64,000 nt of DNA from Planctomycetota bacterium. GTDB taxonomy: Bacteria > Planctomycetota > UBA8742 > UBA2392. Position numbers and translations under genes: made by a program. The stretch covers positions 62,001 to 126,000 of the forward strand of contig JABTUE010000004.1 in assembly GCA_015075515.1 (NCBI GenBank). Reading direction: 5' to 3'. The notes beneath the pieces were generated by a model that was not told where the DNA came from, made no database searches, and was given only the letters and a program-made list of their open reading frames with translations. Positions 45,084-54,141 of this stretch are shown here, one piece after another (position 1 is the stretch's first letter; every line of letters starts with the position of its first letter).

Positions 45084-46924
45084 TGGCCGAAACCAAGGAA
45101 AAGCGCGACCTGATGAACCTGCGCAAGGCGCTGGGGCTGTTTCGGCGCCTGTGGCCGTTTGTGAAACCGCAATGGAAGCAGTGCGGCATGGTGGTGCTGG
45201 GCATGGCGCTGGACGGCATCGGCGGGGCCTCGCGCCTGCTGGTAATTGCGCCGTTTGCCACGTTTGCGATGCAGCAGGACCGCAACGCGGGTACGGTCAG
45301 CCAGGACATCCGCAACATCCTGGACAACTTTCTGGGCTACTCGATCCTGCTGGTGGTGGCGGCTCTGGCGATGGCCACCGGCACACTGTTGAAACAGTAC
45401 TACACCGGCTATGTCCAGTCACACACGGTGATCAACCTTCAGCGCGCGCTGCTGCACCGGGTGCTTCAGCAGCCCATGACGTTTTTCAACGCCCAGCGGC
45501 GCGGGGCGCTGATGTCGCGCATGACCGCCAACGCCGGCGGCGCGGGCCAGCTTGTCAAGCTGATGTTCGACGGTGTGCTTTCGTCGCCGATCTCGATCCT
45601 GTCACTGCTGGCCGTCATGCTGTACACCAGCCCGCTGCTTACGCTGATTGTGTTTGTGATTCTGCCGGTGCTGATGCTGCCGGTCATGCTGTTTGCAGCC
45701 AAGATCCGCAAGGCCACCAAGACCAAGTACCGCCGGCTGGAGGCCAGCGGCAACTTCTTTCACCAGATGCTTGAGGGCATCCGGGTGGTCAAAAGCTACC
45801 GGCTGGAGGCCGCCCAGCGCGAAGAGTTTGAACGCGTCAGCGAAGAAGTCTTTCGCAAGGACCGCAAGGTGGCGCGCTACAAGGGTCTGTCGCGCTTCGG
45901 CATCGAGATCACGTACAACAGCATTTTTGCCGTGGCGCTGATTCTGGTCGGTTTGATGCTGACCTCAGCGTGGTTTCACGAGGCCGGCGGGCTGGGCATG
46001 TTCCTGCAATTCTTTGCAGGCCTGATTCTGTTGTACGACCCGGTACGCAAGATGGGCCATGCCCTGAACGATGTGCAGGAAAGCACCAGCACCCTGGACG
46101 CGGTGTTTGAGCTGTACGACCGCAAGCCCGAGATCGGCGACCCGACGGGGGCGCGCCAGGCGCCGGCCGAGTTTGCCGAGATCGCGTTCGACAACGTGCA
46201 GTTTCACTATGATCCGGCGCGGCCGGTGCTGCGCGGCATTGATTTCAGGGTGAAACGCGGCCAGATGGTGGCGTTTGTGGGCCAAAGCGGCATGGGCAAG
46301 TCCACGCTGATGGACCTGATCCCGCGCTTTTATGACCCGGTGGCCGGGGCGATCCGCGTGGACGGCGTGGACCTGCGCGAGTTTGCTGTGGAAAGCTGGC
46401 TGCGGAACATCGCGATCGTCAGCCAGGACACGTTTCTGTTCAACACCACAATCCGCCAGAACATCATGGCCGGCAAACCCGACGCCACCGAGGCCGAAGT
46501 GATTGCCGCGGCGAGGGCTGCGCATATCTGGGATGAAATCCAGGCCATGCCCCAGGGGCTGGACACGCCGCTTGGCGACCGCGGCGTGAACCTTTCCGGC
46601 GGCCAGCGTCAGCGCGTGGCGATCGCGCGGGCGTTTTTGCGACGTGCCCCGATTCTGCTGCTGGATGAAGCCACCAGCAGTCTGGACACCAACAGCGAGC
46701 GCGAAGTGCAGAAGGCGCTGGATGAACTGATTGAGGGCTGCACCGTGTTTGCCGTGGCTCACCGCCTGAGCACCATCCGCGACGCCGACCAGATTCTGGT
46801 GCTGGCCCACGGGCGCATCATTGAACGCGGCACCCACGACGAATTGATGGCCCTGGGCGGGGCCTACGCCACGGCCGTCAAGCTGCAGCAGGGTGAAGAC
46901 GGCGAAGAAGCGGAGGCCGCGTGA
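45083..46924 (+). CDS. MsbA-like ABC exporter
   Basis: A half-transporter of 613 residues: six membrane helices in the first 330 residues, then the ATPase with Walker A GQSGMGKSTL, Q-loop IVSQDTFLFNTTIRQN, signature LSGGQRQRVAIARAFL, Walker B ILLLDEATSSLD and H-loop VAHRLSTIRD. It works as a homodimer. Between heptosyltransferases and a GT4 gene the likely substrate is lipid A-core, flipped across the inner membrane. The final ten residues are acidic (GEDGEEAEAA). Confidence 0.9.
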   Translation: MAETKEKRDLMNLRKALGLFRRLWPFVKPQWKQCGMVVLGMALDGIGGASRLLVIAPFATFAMQQDRNAGTVSQDIRNILDNFLGYSILLVVAALAMATGTLLKQYYTGYVQSHTVINLQRALLHRVLQQPMTFFNAQRRGALMSRMTANAGGAGQLVKLMFDGVLSSPISILSLLAVMLYTSPLLTLIVFVILPVLMLPVMLFAAKIRKATKTKYRRLEASGNFFHQMLEGIRVVKSYRLEAAQREEFERVSEEVFRKDRKVARYKGLSRFGIEITYNSIFAVALILVGLMLTSAWFHEAGGLGMFLQFFAGLILLYDPVRKMGHALNDVQESTSTLDAVFELYDRKPEIGDPTGARQAPAEFAEIAFDNVQFHYDPARPVLRGIDFRVKRGQMVAFVGQSGMGKSTLMDLIPRFYDPVAGAIRVDGVDLREFAVESWLRNIAIVSQDTFLFNTTIRQNIMAGKPDATEAEVIAAARAAHIWDEIQAMPQGLDTPLGDRGVNLSGGQRQRVAIARAFLRRAPILLLDEATSSLDTNSEREVQKALDELIEGCTVFAVAHRLSTIRDADQILVLAHGRIIERGTHDELMALGGAYATAVKLQQGEDGEEAEAA

Positions 46925-48147
46925 TGGCCGACACCGGGCGACAGGGCGGACCGGAGCGCGAATCCACCCGCCGCGACACCACGCGCATCAAGGCCCGGGA
47001 CACCGGAAAGCTGCGCCAGCGCGCGGCGCTGCCCTGGCGCGTGGCGGCGTTTGCCCCGGCGCTGGAACTCAACGGTGTCACGTTTTCGGTGCTGAACGCG
47101 CTGGGGGCGCTGGTCGCCGCAGGCAGCAAGGTGCTGCTGGTCGCGCCTTCGGGGGCGCTGCGTCAGGCCGCGACGGCAGCCTGCACCCAGTGGTTTGAAC
47201 TGCCGCCCGGCCGCATGGGGTTTTTCACGCGGCGCGAGCTCAAGCGCCGGCTTGCAGATTTTGACCCGGAAGTTCTGCATGCCGCCACACCCGCCCACGG
47301 CCTGGGCGCGGTGTGGGCCGCCGACCTGCTGGACCGGCCACTGGTGTTGAGCGTTTACGGCGTCAAACCCCACGAACTGCCGCCCGTGGGCGACACGCGC
47401 CATGACGCCTATGTGGCCGTGGATCATGCCGTGCGTGAACACCTGCTGAACGACTGCCGCATTGACCGTGACCGCACCACGCTGCTGCCTCATGTGGTGG
47501 CTCCGGCGCGCCCGCCGGTCGAACGCGAGATTCTGAACCCCCGGCGCCAGCCCGTAATCGGGTTTGTCTCGCCGCTGTTTGAAGGCTGCGCCTACCGCAC
47601 GTTTGTCGAGGCCGCCATGCGGGTGATGGGCCGCGGTGTGGACTGCATGTTTGCCATTCTGGGTGACGGACCCGAAGGCCCGCGGGTGCGCGAACTGGTC
47701 GAGGAACGCGGCATGCAGCAGCGAGTGGTGCAGGTGCAGCACATGTTTGATTACGGCCGCATCTGGGAGCCCTTTGACGCCGTGGTGATTGATTCACGCC
47801 AGGTTGCCGCCGGTGCCATGGTGCTGCAGGCCATGGCCCACGGCCTGCCCGTTGTCGCCACTGAAGGCGGCGCGGTGTTTGACGTGATCGAGGACGGCGT
47901 GGACGGTCTGATTGTCCCCCGCGACAACCCCGACGCCCTGGCCGAACGCCTGCTGATGCTGGTGCAGAACCCGCAGGAACGCCTGCGCATGGCCCGCGCC
48001 TGTTACGCCCGCATTGAGCAGGGTTACGACGCCGAGGCCTTGGCCGGCGCGCTGGGTACCGTATATGCTGCGCTGCAGGCGCAGGAGCCGCTTCCGCGCA
48101 GCTTCGAGTTCCTGCGACCGACGCGCGGCGCAAAACGCGCCAGTTGA
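46924..48147 (+). CDS. Family 4 glycosyltransferase
   Basis: The 407-residue protein has a basic N-terminal tail of about 35 residues, then the GT-B layout: WRVAAFAPALELNGVTFSVL in the acceptor domain, VIGFVSPLFEGCAYRTFVEA, FAILGDGPEGPRVRELVEER and GAMVLQAMAHGLPVVATEGG with the EDGVDGLIVPRDNPDALAER donor site. The E-x7-E motif of GT4 reads ...QVAAGAMVLQAMAH, with the first Glu replaced. I use the ATG at 46924, which overlaps the ABC gene's TGA; a GTG one codon earlier is possible. A role in LPS or O-antigen sugar transfer is inferred from its neighbours. Confidence 0.82.
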   Translation: MADTGRQGGPERESTRRDTTRIKARDTGKLRQRAALPWRVAAFAPALELNGVTFSVLNALGALVAAGSKVLLVAPSGALRQAATAACTQWFELPPGRMGFFTRRELKRRLADFDPEVLHAATPAHGLGAVWAADLLDRPLVLSVYGVKPHELPPVGDTRHDAYVAVDHAVREHLLNDCRIDRDRTTLLPHVVAPARPPVEREILNPRRQPVIGFVSPLFEGCAYRTFVEAAMRVMGRGVDCMFAILGDGPEGPRVRELVEERGMQQRVVQVQHMFDYGRIWEPFDAVVIDSRQVAAGAMVLQAMAHGLPVVATEGGAVFDVIEDGVDGLIVPRDNPDALAERLLMLVQNPQERLRMARACYARIEQGYDAEALAGALGTVYAALQAQEPLPRSFEFLRPTRGAKRAS

Positions 48148-48153
48148 GGCCCG

Positions 48154-49266
48154 ATGCCCGTCACCCGATACGACCGCCTGTTTGCCCACGTGGCCTCGAT
48201 CACCGGTCTGCTGACCGGCACCCAGATCGAAAAACTGTTTTCCGCCGTCGAGGCCGGAGAGGCCCGCGACATGGCCACGGCGGCGGCCCGCACCGGAGCC
48301 CTGGCCGGCGATGTGGCGGCGGCAATCGGTATTCTGGCCAGCGAATTGGCCTCGCGGCGGATTGCAGAAAATCTGGAACCCGCGTCCATTGTGGCGTCGG
48401 GCCGGGCCGGCGCGGCCAAAGACCGCGACAGCCAGATTTTTCCGCGGGCGCTGGGTGAATACCGCAACCTCAAGCAGATCGCGCGCGGGGCCATGGGCAT
48501 CATCTTTCGCGGCGAACACCGCGATGGCCGCGTCGTGGCGCTCAAGGTTCTGCCGGTGCAGATGGTGCGCGAGCCACAGGACATTGAACGTTTCCGGCGC
48601 GAGGTGGAGACCATCACCGCGCTGGTGCACCCCAACATCGTGCGCGTATTTGATTTCGGCCAGGACGAAGATTTCTACTACTACGCGATGGAGTTTCTGG
48701 ACGGCCGGTCGCTGCGTGAACTGGTGCAGGACCGGGGGCATCTGAGCCCGTACCACGCCGCAGAAATCGTGCGCGACGCCGCACGCGGCCTGGCCTACGC
48801 GCACCAGCACGGTGTGATCCACCGCGACGTCAAGCCCAGCAACGTCATGATCTGCAAGGACGGCTCGGTCAAGCTGGTGGATTTCGGCCTGGCTTTTCAG
48901 AAGGCCAGCGACGTGCTGACGGCCACGGGCATCAGTCTGGGCACACCGGCGTACATGAGCCCCGAGCAGATCGAGGGCGGCCGCAACGAAGTCAACGAAC
49001 GCAGCGACATCTACAGCCTGGGCGTGACACTGTACGAAGCCGCGGCGGGACAGCGGCCCTTTGAGGGCGACAACCAGTACGACGTGATGAAGCGCGTACT
49101 GTTTGACGTGCCGCGCCCGCCGCAAGAGGTGAACCCCGCGATCCCGCCCGAACTCAGCCGTATCATCGGCAAGGCCATGAACAAGCAGCCCTCAGAGCGC
49201 TACGCGCGTGTTACAGACATGATTGCGGACCTGGACCGGTTTTTGGAATCAGGCAACGGGCGGTAG
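48154..49266 (+). CDS. Cytoplasmic Ser/Thr protein kinase
   Basis: The 370-residue protein has an Ala-rich helical N domain of about 95 residues and a full kinase domain: IARGAMGIIFRGEH, VVALKVL, GVIHRDVKPSNVMI, VKLVDFGLAFQ, GTPAYMSPEQIEGG. It has no membrane helix and ends right after the domain, so regulation must come through the N-terminal helices or by partners. It is the last gene of the LPS operon, 6 bp after the GT4 gene; a link between LPS synthesis and phosphorylation is a possibility only. Confidence 0.92.
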   Translation: MPVTRYDRLFAHVASITGLLTGTQIEKLFSAVEAGEARDMATAAARTGALAGDVAAAIGILASELASRRIAENLEPASIVASGRAGAAKDRDSQIFPRALGEYRNLKQIARGAMGIIFRGEHRDGRVVALKVLPVQMVREPQDIERFRREVETITALVHPNIVRVFDFGQDEDFYYYAMEFLDGRSLRELVQDRGHLSPYHAAEIVRDAARGLAYAHQHGVIHRDVKPSNVMICKDGSVKLVDFGLAFQKASDVLTATGISLGTPAYMSPEQIEGGRNEVNERSDIYSLGVTLYEAAAGQRPFEGDNQYDVMKRVLFDVPRPPQEVNPAIPPELSRIIGKAMNKQPSERYARVTDMIADLDRFLESGNGR

Positions 49267-49389
49267 GCGCGTGTGCGATGGCAGGGGCGGGATGTCGCAA
49301 AATTGCACTGAAGTGCCACAAGAATTGGCTCGTTGCACAGAATGAGACACAAGTTCTTACACGGTGGCAGCAGTTTTGGCGGGAATTAC
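49267..49389. other. Intergenic region upstream of the pilin gene
   Basis: The gap between the kinase and pilin genes is about 298 bp (to 49564). It holds a likely promoter (next entry) and otherwise no gene that I can see. The leader from that promoter would be about 140 nt, long enough to carry regulatory structure. Confidence 0.4.
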
Positions 49390-49418
49390 TGGACAAGGTT
49401 CGTTAGCCATGATACAGT
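49390..49418 (+). promoter_or_regulatory. Possible pilin promoter
   Basis: TGGACA, a 17-bp spacer and TACAGT. A sigma-54 type site (GG-N10-GC), common for pilin genes elsewhere, was looked for and not found. Confidence 0.4.
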
Positions 49419-49564
49419 CATGACAAGCCGTGAAGAAAGCTGTGAAGTGACGGACAGAAAGACGTGATTGTTCCGTTTTTGTCCTTTACATCCTGCTTGC
49501 TTCACATTGGAATCCGTCCCCTAACCGTTTGGTCCTGCCCACAGGGCAATCTCAGGAGACACTT

Positions 49565-49981
49565 ATGAAGAAGGGTCGTAAGGGCTTTACACTGATTGAG
49601 CTGCTGATCGTGGTGGTTATCGTCGGCATTCTGGCTCTGGCCGCGATTCCGCTGATCACCAGCAACACGCGCGACGCCCGTCGCGCCGAAGGCGAGCAGA
49701 TTCTCGGTTCCATGAAGGGCCAGGTTCGCGTGGCCTATGCCAAGCTGGGTGGACACACCAACATCAGCCAACTTACCGGCGCTATCGGCACCGGCGGCTG
49801 CGGTGTGCTGGCTGCGGAAATGACCGGCAAGTACTTCAACGTGACGGACAGTGTGAGCAACAAGACCAACACCGGCGCTACGCTGGTGGCCACGGCCCAG
49901 GCTGGTAACGCTTCGGACGGCGCTGCCGTGCTGGCGTTCAACTGGGGTGGTGGCGACGGCAGCTTCACTTGGTCTCCGTGA
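49565..49981 (+). CDS. Major type IV pilin
   Basis: A 138-residue prepilin: a short leader MKKGRKG, then FTLIELLIVVVIVGILALAA with Phe+1 and Glu5, the class a N-helix cut and methylated by PilD. The globular part is small, with GTGGCGVLAAE and a C-terminal GGGDGSFTWSP. A good ribosome site (AGGAGACACTT) precedes the ATG. It stands alone between its own promoter and a strong terminator, as expected for the abundant major subunit. It has one Cys, so no disulfide-bonded D-region as in Pseudomonas pilins. Confidence 0.9.
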   Translation: MKKGRKGFTLIELLIVVVIVGILALAAIPLITSNTRDARRAEGEQILGSMKGQVRVAYAKLGGHTNISQLTGAIGTGGCGVLAAEMTGKYFNVTDSVSNKTNTGATLVATAQAGNASDGAAVLAFNWGGGDGSFTWSP

Positions 49982-50005
49982 TTCTGGTTCGTGCTGTGGA
50001 TCCAA

Positions 50006-50033
50006 AAGAGGCCGGAGCTTGCTCCGGCCTCTT
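50006..50033 (+). terminator. Pilin terminator
   Basis: AAGAGGCCGGAGC and its complement form a 13-bp stem 24 bp after the pilin stop, followed by GCTTTAC. Confidence 0.85.
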
Positions 50034-50141
50034 GCTTTACGCATGTTGCCTCCGGCGTGTAATGTTCCGCGAGAATTCATTTGACACAATCCATGCATAG
50101 TGTATGGTTCGTGTAAGAACTCCCAATATCAGAGGCCGATC

Positions 50142-50678
50142 ATGGTTCACACCACACTTCGTCAGGGCCGCAAGGGTTTTACGCTGGTCGAGGTTGGCAT
50201 TGCCGTGTTCATCGTAGCTGTGGTGTCCCTTGCCGGTGCGGCGTACTACATTAGCTCGCGTGTCAAAGAGATTACCGAGTGGCAGGAACAGAACGCGCTG
50301 TTTCTGGCCGAGCGCGAAGTCGAAAACTGGCAGTCGGAAGGCTACACGGCGCTGGCTGGCTTTCAGGCCGCCGATGTTGCGCCGAACCTGTTGCCCTATG
50401 GCTATCGTTTTGGTTCTGCGGACGCGGCCTGGAACCAGGTGAACCGCTATAAACCTGTGACCCTGGACGGCTTCAACTATCGTGTTCGGGCGATGTTGAT
50501 CTGGACACACTCAACGGGCTCGCCGGCCAACGACCATTTCGTCCAGGAGGTCTACAACAACGGCGTTGGCGACATCAACGTCTACTACCGCCGGGTTCGT
50601 GTCATCATGCAGTGGGGAACGTTTATTGGCGCCGGCGCCGACAATGAAATGATCCAGGAAACCCGCATGGCCCGCTAG
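50142..50678 (+). CDS. Minor prepilin
   Basis: A 178-residue protein with leader MVHTTLRQGRKG and N-helix FTLVEVGIAVFIVAVVSLAG. I start at 50142, which gives a normal leader; the frame is open for 14 codons upstream. The globular part has repeated Trp/Tyr-rich segments (QEQNALFLAEREVENWQSEG, NVYYRRVRVIMQWG) like PilV- or GspI-type minor subunits, which start fibre assembly. It has no Cys. It is followed 33 bp later by another prepilin. Confidence 0.85.
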   Translation: MVHTTLRQGRKGFTLVEVGIAVFIVAVVSLAGAAYYISSRVKEITEWQEQNALFLAEREVENWQSEGYTALAGFQAADVAPNLLPYGYRFGSADAAWNQVNRYKPVTLDGFNYRVRAMLIWTHSTGSPANDHFVQEVYNNGVGDINVYYRRVRVIMQWGTFIGAGADNEMIQETRMAR

Positions 50679-50711
50679 GCCGTGACAACCAACCCGAACA
50701 AGGAGTCAGCC

Positions 50712-51317
50712 ATGCGCAACCGTTCTGCCCGCCGCCGCAACCGTGGTTTTTCGCTGGTCGAAATCATGATCGGCATGATTGCCGCCAGCATCCTGCTGCT
50801 GGGGATGGGTGCCGTGCTGGTGATGATCTACCGCGGCTTCAACGAGTCCCACAATTTCAGCGAAGCAACCACCCGCGTGGACCTGATCCGCCAGCTTTCG
50901 TTCGACGCACGCACGGCCCGCAACATTCTGTACCCGACCAACTGGGATGTGAACGGCGTGCCGCTGGATTCGCGTGGAGACTACAGTTCGGGCGGCTTTG
51001 TCGGCGACCGCGTGCAGTTTGTCAGCCTGCGCTTTGACGGTACAACGACCACGCCGTTTCTGATTACATGGCAGTCCAAGCGTCCGGCGGCGGCCGCGCC
51101 GACCGACCCGTACAACGTCGAACGCTGGATCCAGGAGGTTGACGCCGGCAACAACCCGATCGGCGTTTCGACCCTGACCTTTGACCAGAACAAAATCAAC
51201 TATTTCGAGGTCGTGCGCACCACGATCCGCACGTTCCGGGTTAACATGCAGACTACGGAAAGCACTGAAACAGCAACTGTGCAGATGGTTGTGACCTGTC
51301 GCAACGTGATCAACTGA
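50712..51317 (+). CDS. Minor prepilin, PilW/GspJ-like
   Basis: A 201-residue prepilin with leader MRNRSARRRNRG and FSLVEIMIGMIAASILLLGM. AAGGAG lies 6 bp before the ATG. ATTRVDLIRQLSFDARTARN followed by beta-rich segments with VGDRVQFVSLRFDGTTTTPF fits PilW/GspJ-type subunits. With the preceding gene it forms a minor pilin pair at the fibre tip. Confidence 0.85.
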   Translation: MRNRSARRRNRGFSLVEIMIGMIAASILLLGMGAVLVMIYRGFNESHNFSEATTRVDLIRQLSFDARTARNILYPTNWDVNGVPLDSRGDYSSGGFVGDRVQFVSLRFDGTTTTPFLITWQSKRPAAAAPTDPYNVERWIQEVDAGNNPIGVSTLTFDQNKINYFEVVRTTIRTFRVNMQTTESTETATVQMVVTCRNVIN

Positions 51318-51339
51318 AGCCTTGGCCGGTTTCCAGCCG

Positions 51340-51361
51340 CCGGGCCGCGCAAGCGGCCCGG
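51340..51361 (+). terminator. Terminator after the minor prepilins
   Basis: CCGGGCCGC-GCAA-GCGGCCCGG, a 9-bp stem with a GNRA loop 22 bp after the stop; a short TTGGCGTTTGC follows. Confidence 0.75.
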
Positions 51362-51395
51362 TTGGCGTTTGCGTATCTGCTTGTCCCGTTGGGGG

Positions 51396-51424
51396 TTGAC
51401 GGATACTCAGGGCTGGTCTATGTT
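51396..51424 (+). promoter_or_regulatory. Promoter of the pilMNOPQ operon
   Basis: TTGACG, a 17-bp spacer and TATGTT, 47 bp upstream of pilM. Confidence 0.6.
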
Positions 51425-51471
51425 TCGGACATCGTTCCGGAAATCTTTTCACACCTCAAACGGAAGAGCCC

Positions 51472-52770
51472 ATGGCTACGCTTGCCGTAGGCATTGATGT
51501 GGGAACCTCATCGGTCAAGGCCGTGGCCCTCAAGCGCACGGGTTCGGGTTACGCCCTGCGCAGCGTGGGCCAGGCCGACATCCGCCGCGCCGAATACCAT
51601 CCCGAGGAGTCTCCGCAAAGCCTTGCGGAAGCCCCACTAAGGGCGTTGGAGCGCATCTCGCAGGACTCGGCGTTCTCGCGCAAGCCTTGCGCTTTTTCCG
51701 TGTCCGGCCCGCGCGTGGCCCCCCGTTTGTTCAAGTTTCCGTCCATTCCCAAGGGCGAAGTGGAACAGGCGATCCGCTTTGAGGCCGAACAGATCATTCC
51801 CTTTGATTTGGCCCAGGCGGCCCTTGACTACGTGCTCTTTGACGAGGGCATGGAAGAGGGCAAGCCGGTCATGGAAGGCTTGGTGGTGGCCGTCCACAAG
51901 GAAGAAGTGGACAAGCAATATGTGCTGCTCAAGAGCGGCGGCTTTGACCCGGTAGTGCTGGATATTGACACGCTGGCGCTGTCGAACGCGTACCTGGAAA
52001 CCGAGGGCGTGGCCGATCGCGAGACCGTGGCGCTGATCAACATCGGCGCGCGCTTTACGAATCTGGCTATTCTGCACGGGCCCCGTCGTGTATTCGTGCG
52101 CGACATTGCCAGCGGTGGCGACATGCTTTCGCGCGCGATCAGTGAAATTTACGGGCTTGACCTGCCCCAAGCCGAAAAACGCAAGCGCGAGGCGACCTAC
52201 ACGCCGCTGGACGAGCTTGAGGGCGGTGCCGATGCGGGTGGTGGCGATCTGGGTGAAACCCAGCCGGCCGGCGGCACGGAAGGTTTTGGCGACACCGAGG
52301 GGTTCCAGCCGGTAGACGAAGGCAACGAAGAGTACGTGCTGCTGGACAGCGATGAAACCGGGTTCACCAGCGGCGGCGGCGACACCATGACCGGCGACGA
52401 AGAACAAGGCTTTGCTGCCTCGGGTGAAACCCAGAACAACATGACTGCGGCCCAGCGCATCAGCGCCAACCGCGCCGTGCTGGTGGATGCTTTGGGTGAC
52501 CTGATCAGTGAAATCCAGGACACTTTCAAGTACTACATCAACCGTCGCATCGTGCCGCGCATTGACAAGGTGCGCCTGTGCGGCGGCACCGCGAAGTTCC
52601 CGGACATTGATGAGTTCTTTGCCAGCCAGCTTGGTGTTCCGGCCCAGTTGTGGAACCCGTTTGCGCGGCTGGATGTGGGCGGCGTGGCCGGCAAGTTTCC
52701 ACCCAACTTTCTGGACGAGCTGGGCCCGCTGATGGCGATTGCCACCGGGCTGGCCATGCGGCAGCTTTGA
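51472..52770 (+). CDS. pilM: Type IV pilus assembly ATPase-like protein PilM
   Basis: The 432-residue actin-like protein starts LAVGIDVGTSSVKAVALKRT (phosphate-binding loop) and has ALINIGARFTNLAILHG and DKVRLCGGTAKFPDIDEFFA, the further nucleotide-fold motifs. PilM sits under the inner membrane and binds the PilN N-terminus. Between about residues 240 and 323 there is an acidic, Gly/Thr-rich insert (for example GGTEGFGDTEGFQPVDEGNE) that I do not know from other PilM proteins; they are about 350 residues long. First gene of the operon. Confidence 0.92.
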   Translation: MATLAVGIDVGTSSVKAVALKRTGSGYALRSVGQADIRRAEYHPEESPQSLAEAPLRALERISQDSAFSRKPCAFSVSGPRVAPRLFKFPSIPKGEVEQAIRFEAEQIIPFDLAQAALDYVLFDEGMEEGKPVMEGLVVAVHKEEVDKQYVLLKSGGFDPVVLDIDTLALSNAYLETEGVADRETVALINIGARFTNLAILHGPRRVFVRDIASGGDMLSRAISEIYGLDLPQAEKRKREATYTPLDELEGGADAGGGDLGETQPAGGTEGFGDTEGFQPVDEGNEEYVLLDSDETGFTSGGGDTMTGDEEQGFAASGETQNNMTAAQRISANRAVLVDALGDLISEIQDTFKYYINRRIVPRIDKVRLCGGTAKFPDIDEFFASQLGVPAQLWNPFARLDVGGVAGKFPPNFLDELGPLMAIATGLAMRQL

Positions 52771-52805
52771 TTCGCGCGGTTTGGGACCTATAGGAACCCG
52801 GCGCC

Positions 52806-53498
52806 ATGTTTGAACTGAACCTGATCAAGGACAAGGCCAAGGCACGCCAGAGACGGCGCGTCATCTTCCTGTCCGTCGTGTGCATCCTGTTCCTGTCCGG
52901 TCTGACCGCGATCTTCGTGGGCAGTCTGTACTGGAACGAGACCACGAAGCTGAACAAGGCCAAAGGGCTGGCCGACGAGCTGGCCAAGAAAAACGAGGCC
53001 ATGAACAATGACCTTGCTATCCGTGAGCCCAAGTCACTCAAGCGCCGCAACGGCCTGATTGAAGCATGGCGCGAGAGCATGGCTGTTCACAAGGATCGCA
53101 AATTTTTCAGCCCCGGTCTGAAGGAAATCATGGAACGTCGTCCGGCCGGCCAGTTCTGGTACCGCAGCATCAACATTACGGTGGTGCGTCAGGGTGGCCC
53201 CGGTGAAACATTGAAGGGTGAAGACCTGCTGGGCCCCCGCGGTCTGCTGGGTGGCGGCTATGTGCAGATTGAGGGCGGTGCCGAGACCCTGACCCAGCGC
53301 GAGCTGGACGCGCGTTCGGGCCAGATGACACACCTGACATCGCTGGTGGGCCAGCCCAAGTTCACGCTGAACATGGATCGCCAGGACACTGCCAACCGGC
53401 AGTCGCGCCCCGGCGAAGATGAGAACAAGCAGTTTGTGGACTTTACGATCTCCGCGGCGATGCGCGTGTTCACGGGCGGTGGTGGCAGCCAGCCCTAG
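52806..53498 (+). CDS. pilN: PilN-like pilus assembly protein
   Basis: The 230-residue protein begins MFELNLIKDKAKARQRRRVI, the cytoplasmic motif (NL) by which PilN binds PilM, followed by one membrane helix (VIFLSVVCILFLSGLTAIFV) and a periplasmic domain with a coiled coil (TKLNKAKGLADELAKKNEAM). It lies between pilM and a pilO-like gene, the usual order. PilN and PilO form the alignment subcomplex in the inner membrane. Confidence 0.85.
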   Translation: MFELNLIKDKAKARQRRRVIFLSVVCILFLSGLTAIFVGSLYWNETTKLNKAKGLADELAKKNEAMNNDLAIREPKSLKRRNGLIEAWRESMAVHKDRKFFSPGLKEIMERRPAGQFWYRSINITVVRQGGPGETLKGEDLLGPRGLLGGGYVQIEGGAETLTQRELDARSGQMTHLTSLVGQPKFTLNMDRQDTANRQSRPGEDENKQFVDFTISAAMRVFTGGGGSQP

Positions 53499-53506
53499 GA
53501 GAAGCC

Positions 53507-54133
53507 ATGGCGAAGCAGGCGAATGATCCTTCAGGTGACTGGACCGCCGGCATTGTGGCGATCTTTGCCGCGTTGTTGCTGGGCGGGGCCATTCCGATCG
53601 CGTTGTACTACACGCTTTATGTTCCGCGCGTGCAGGCCCGCATTGCCGAAGAAAAGCGTCTGGAAAACCAGCAGGCTGAACAGGCCGCGCTGGTCGCACG
53701 CGAAGAGCGTGTGCGCAAGCTTGAAGAAGACGCCGCCGAAATGGAAAAACGCCTGCGCCAGGTTGAGGAAAACTTTACCGCGCCTGTGGATCGCGACGTT
53801 CTGATCAGCAAGATCACCAACTTTGCCCGCGACCACAACATCCGTCTGCCTGCCGAACAGGCCAACGTTCTTCGCGCCAAGATTGTCTACGAAGGCGGCC
53901 AGGAAATCACGTTTGCCAAGGGACTCAAGGCGGTTCCGATCATCATCAACTGCCAGGCCACGTTCCACGATTTTTGCCGGTTCCTGACCCAGATTGAAAA
54001 CATGAAGGACGCGGTGCTGATCATCGAGTCGCTGGACATCAATGGTGACCAGAACGGCGGCAACAGCCATCGGTTTGAGGTCGTGCTCTATTCCATCGAA
54101 CGCCGTGACATCGCGGCGGTGGGCACGAACTAG
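53507..54133 (+). CDS. pilO: PilO-like pilus assembly protein
   Basis: The 208-residue protein has a short cytoplasmic part, a membrane helix (AGIVAIFAALLLGGAIPIAL), a long coiled coil (about residues 45-85: QARIAEEKRLENQQAEQAAL, EEDAAEMEKRLRQVEENF) and a ferredoxin-like fold typical of PilO (IIINCQATFHDFCRFLTQIE, VLIIESLDING). It is 8 bp from both neighbours. It pairs with PilN. Confidence 0.88.
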   Translation: MAKQANDPSGDWTAGIVAIFAALLLGGAIPIALYYTLYVPRVQARIAEEKRLENQQAEQAALVAREERVRKLEEDAAEMEKRLRQVEENFTAPVDRDVLISKITNFARDHNIRLPAEQANVLRAKIVYEGGQEITFAKGLKAVPIIINCQATFHDFCRFLTQIENMKDAVLIIESLDINGDQNGGNSHRFEVVLYSIERRDIAAVGTN

Positions 54134-54141
54134 GGGGCGCC

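Noticed and set aside
49267..49564. Sigma-54 promoter for the pilin gene
   Set aside because: The nearest match near 49363 lacks the GC at the -12 position with correct spacing.
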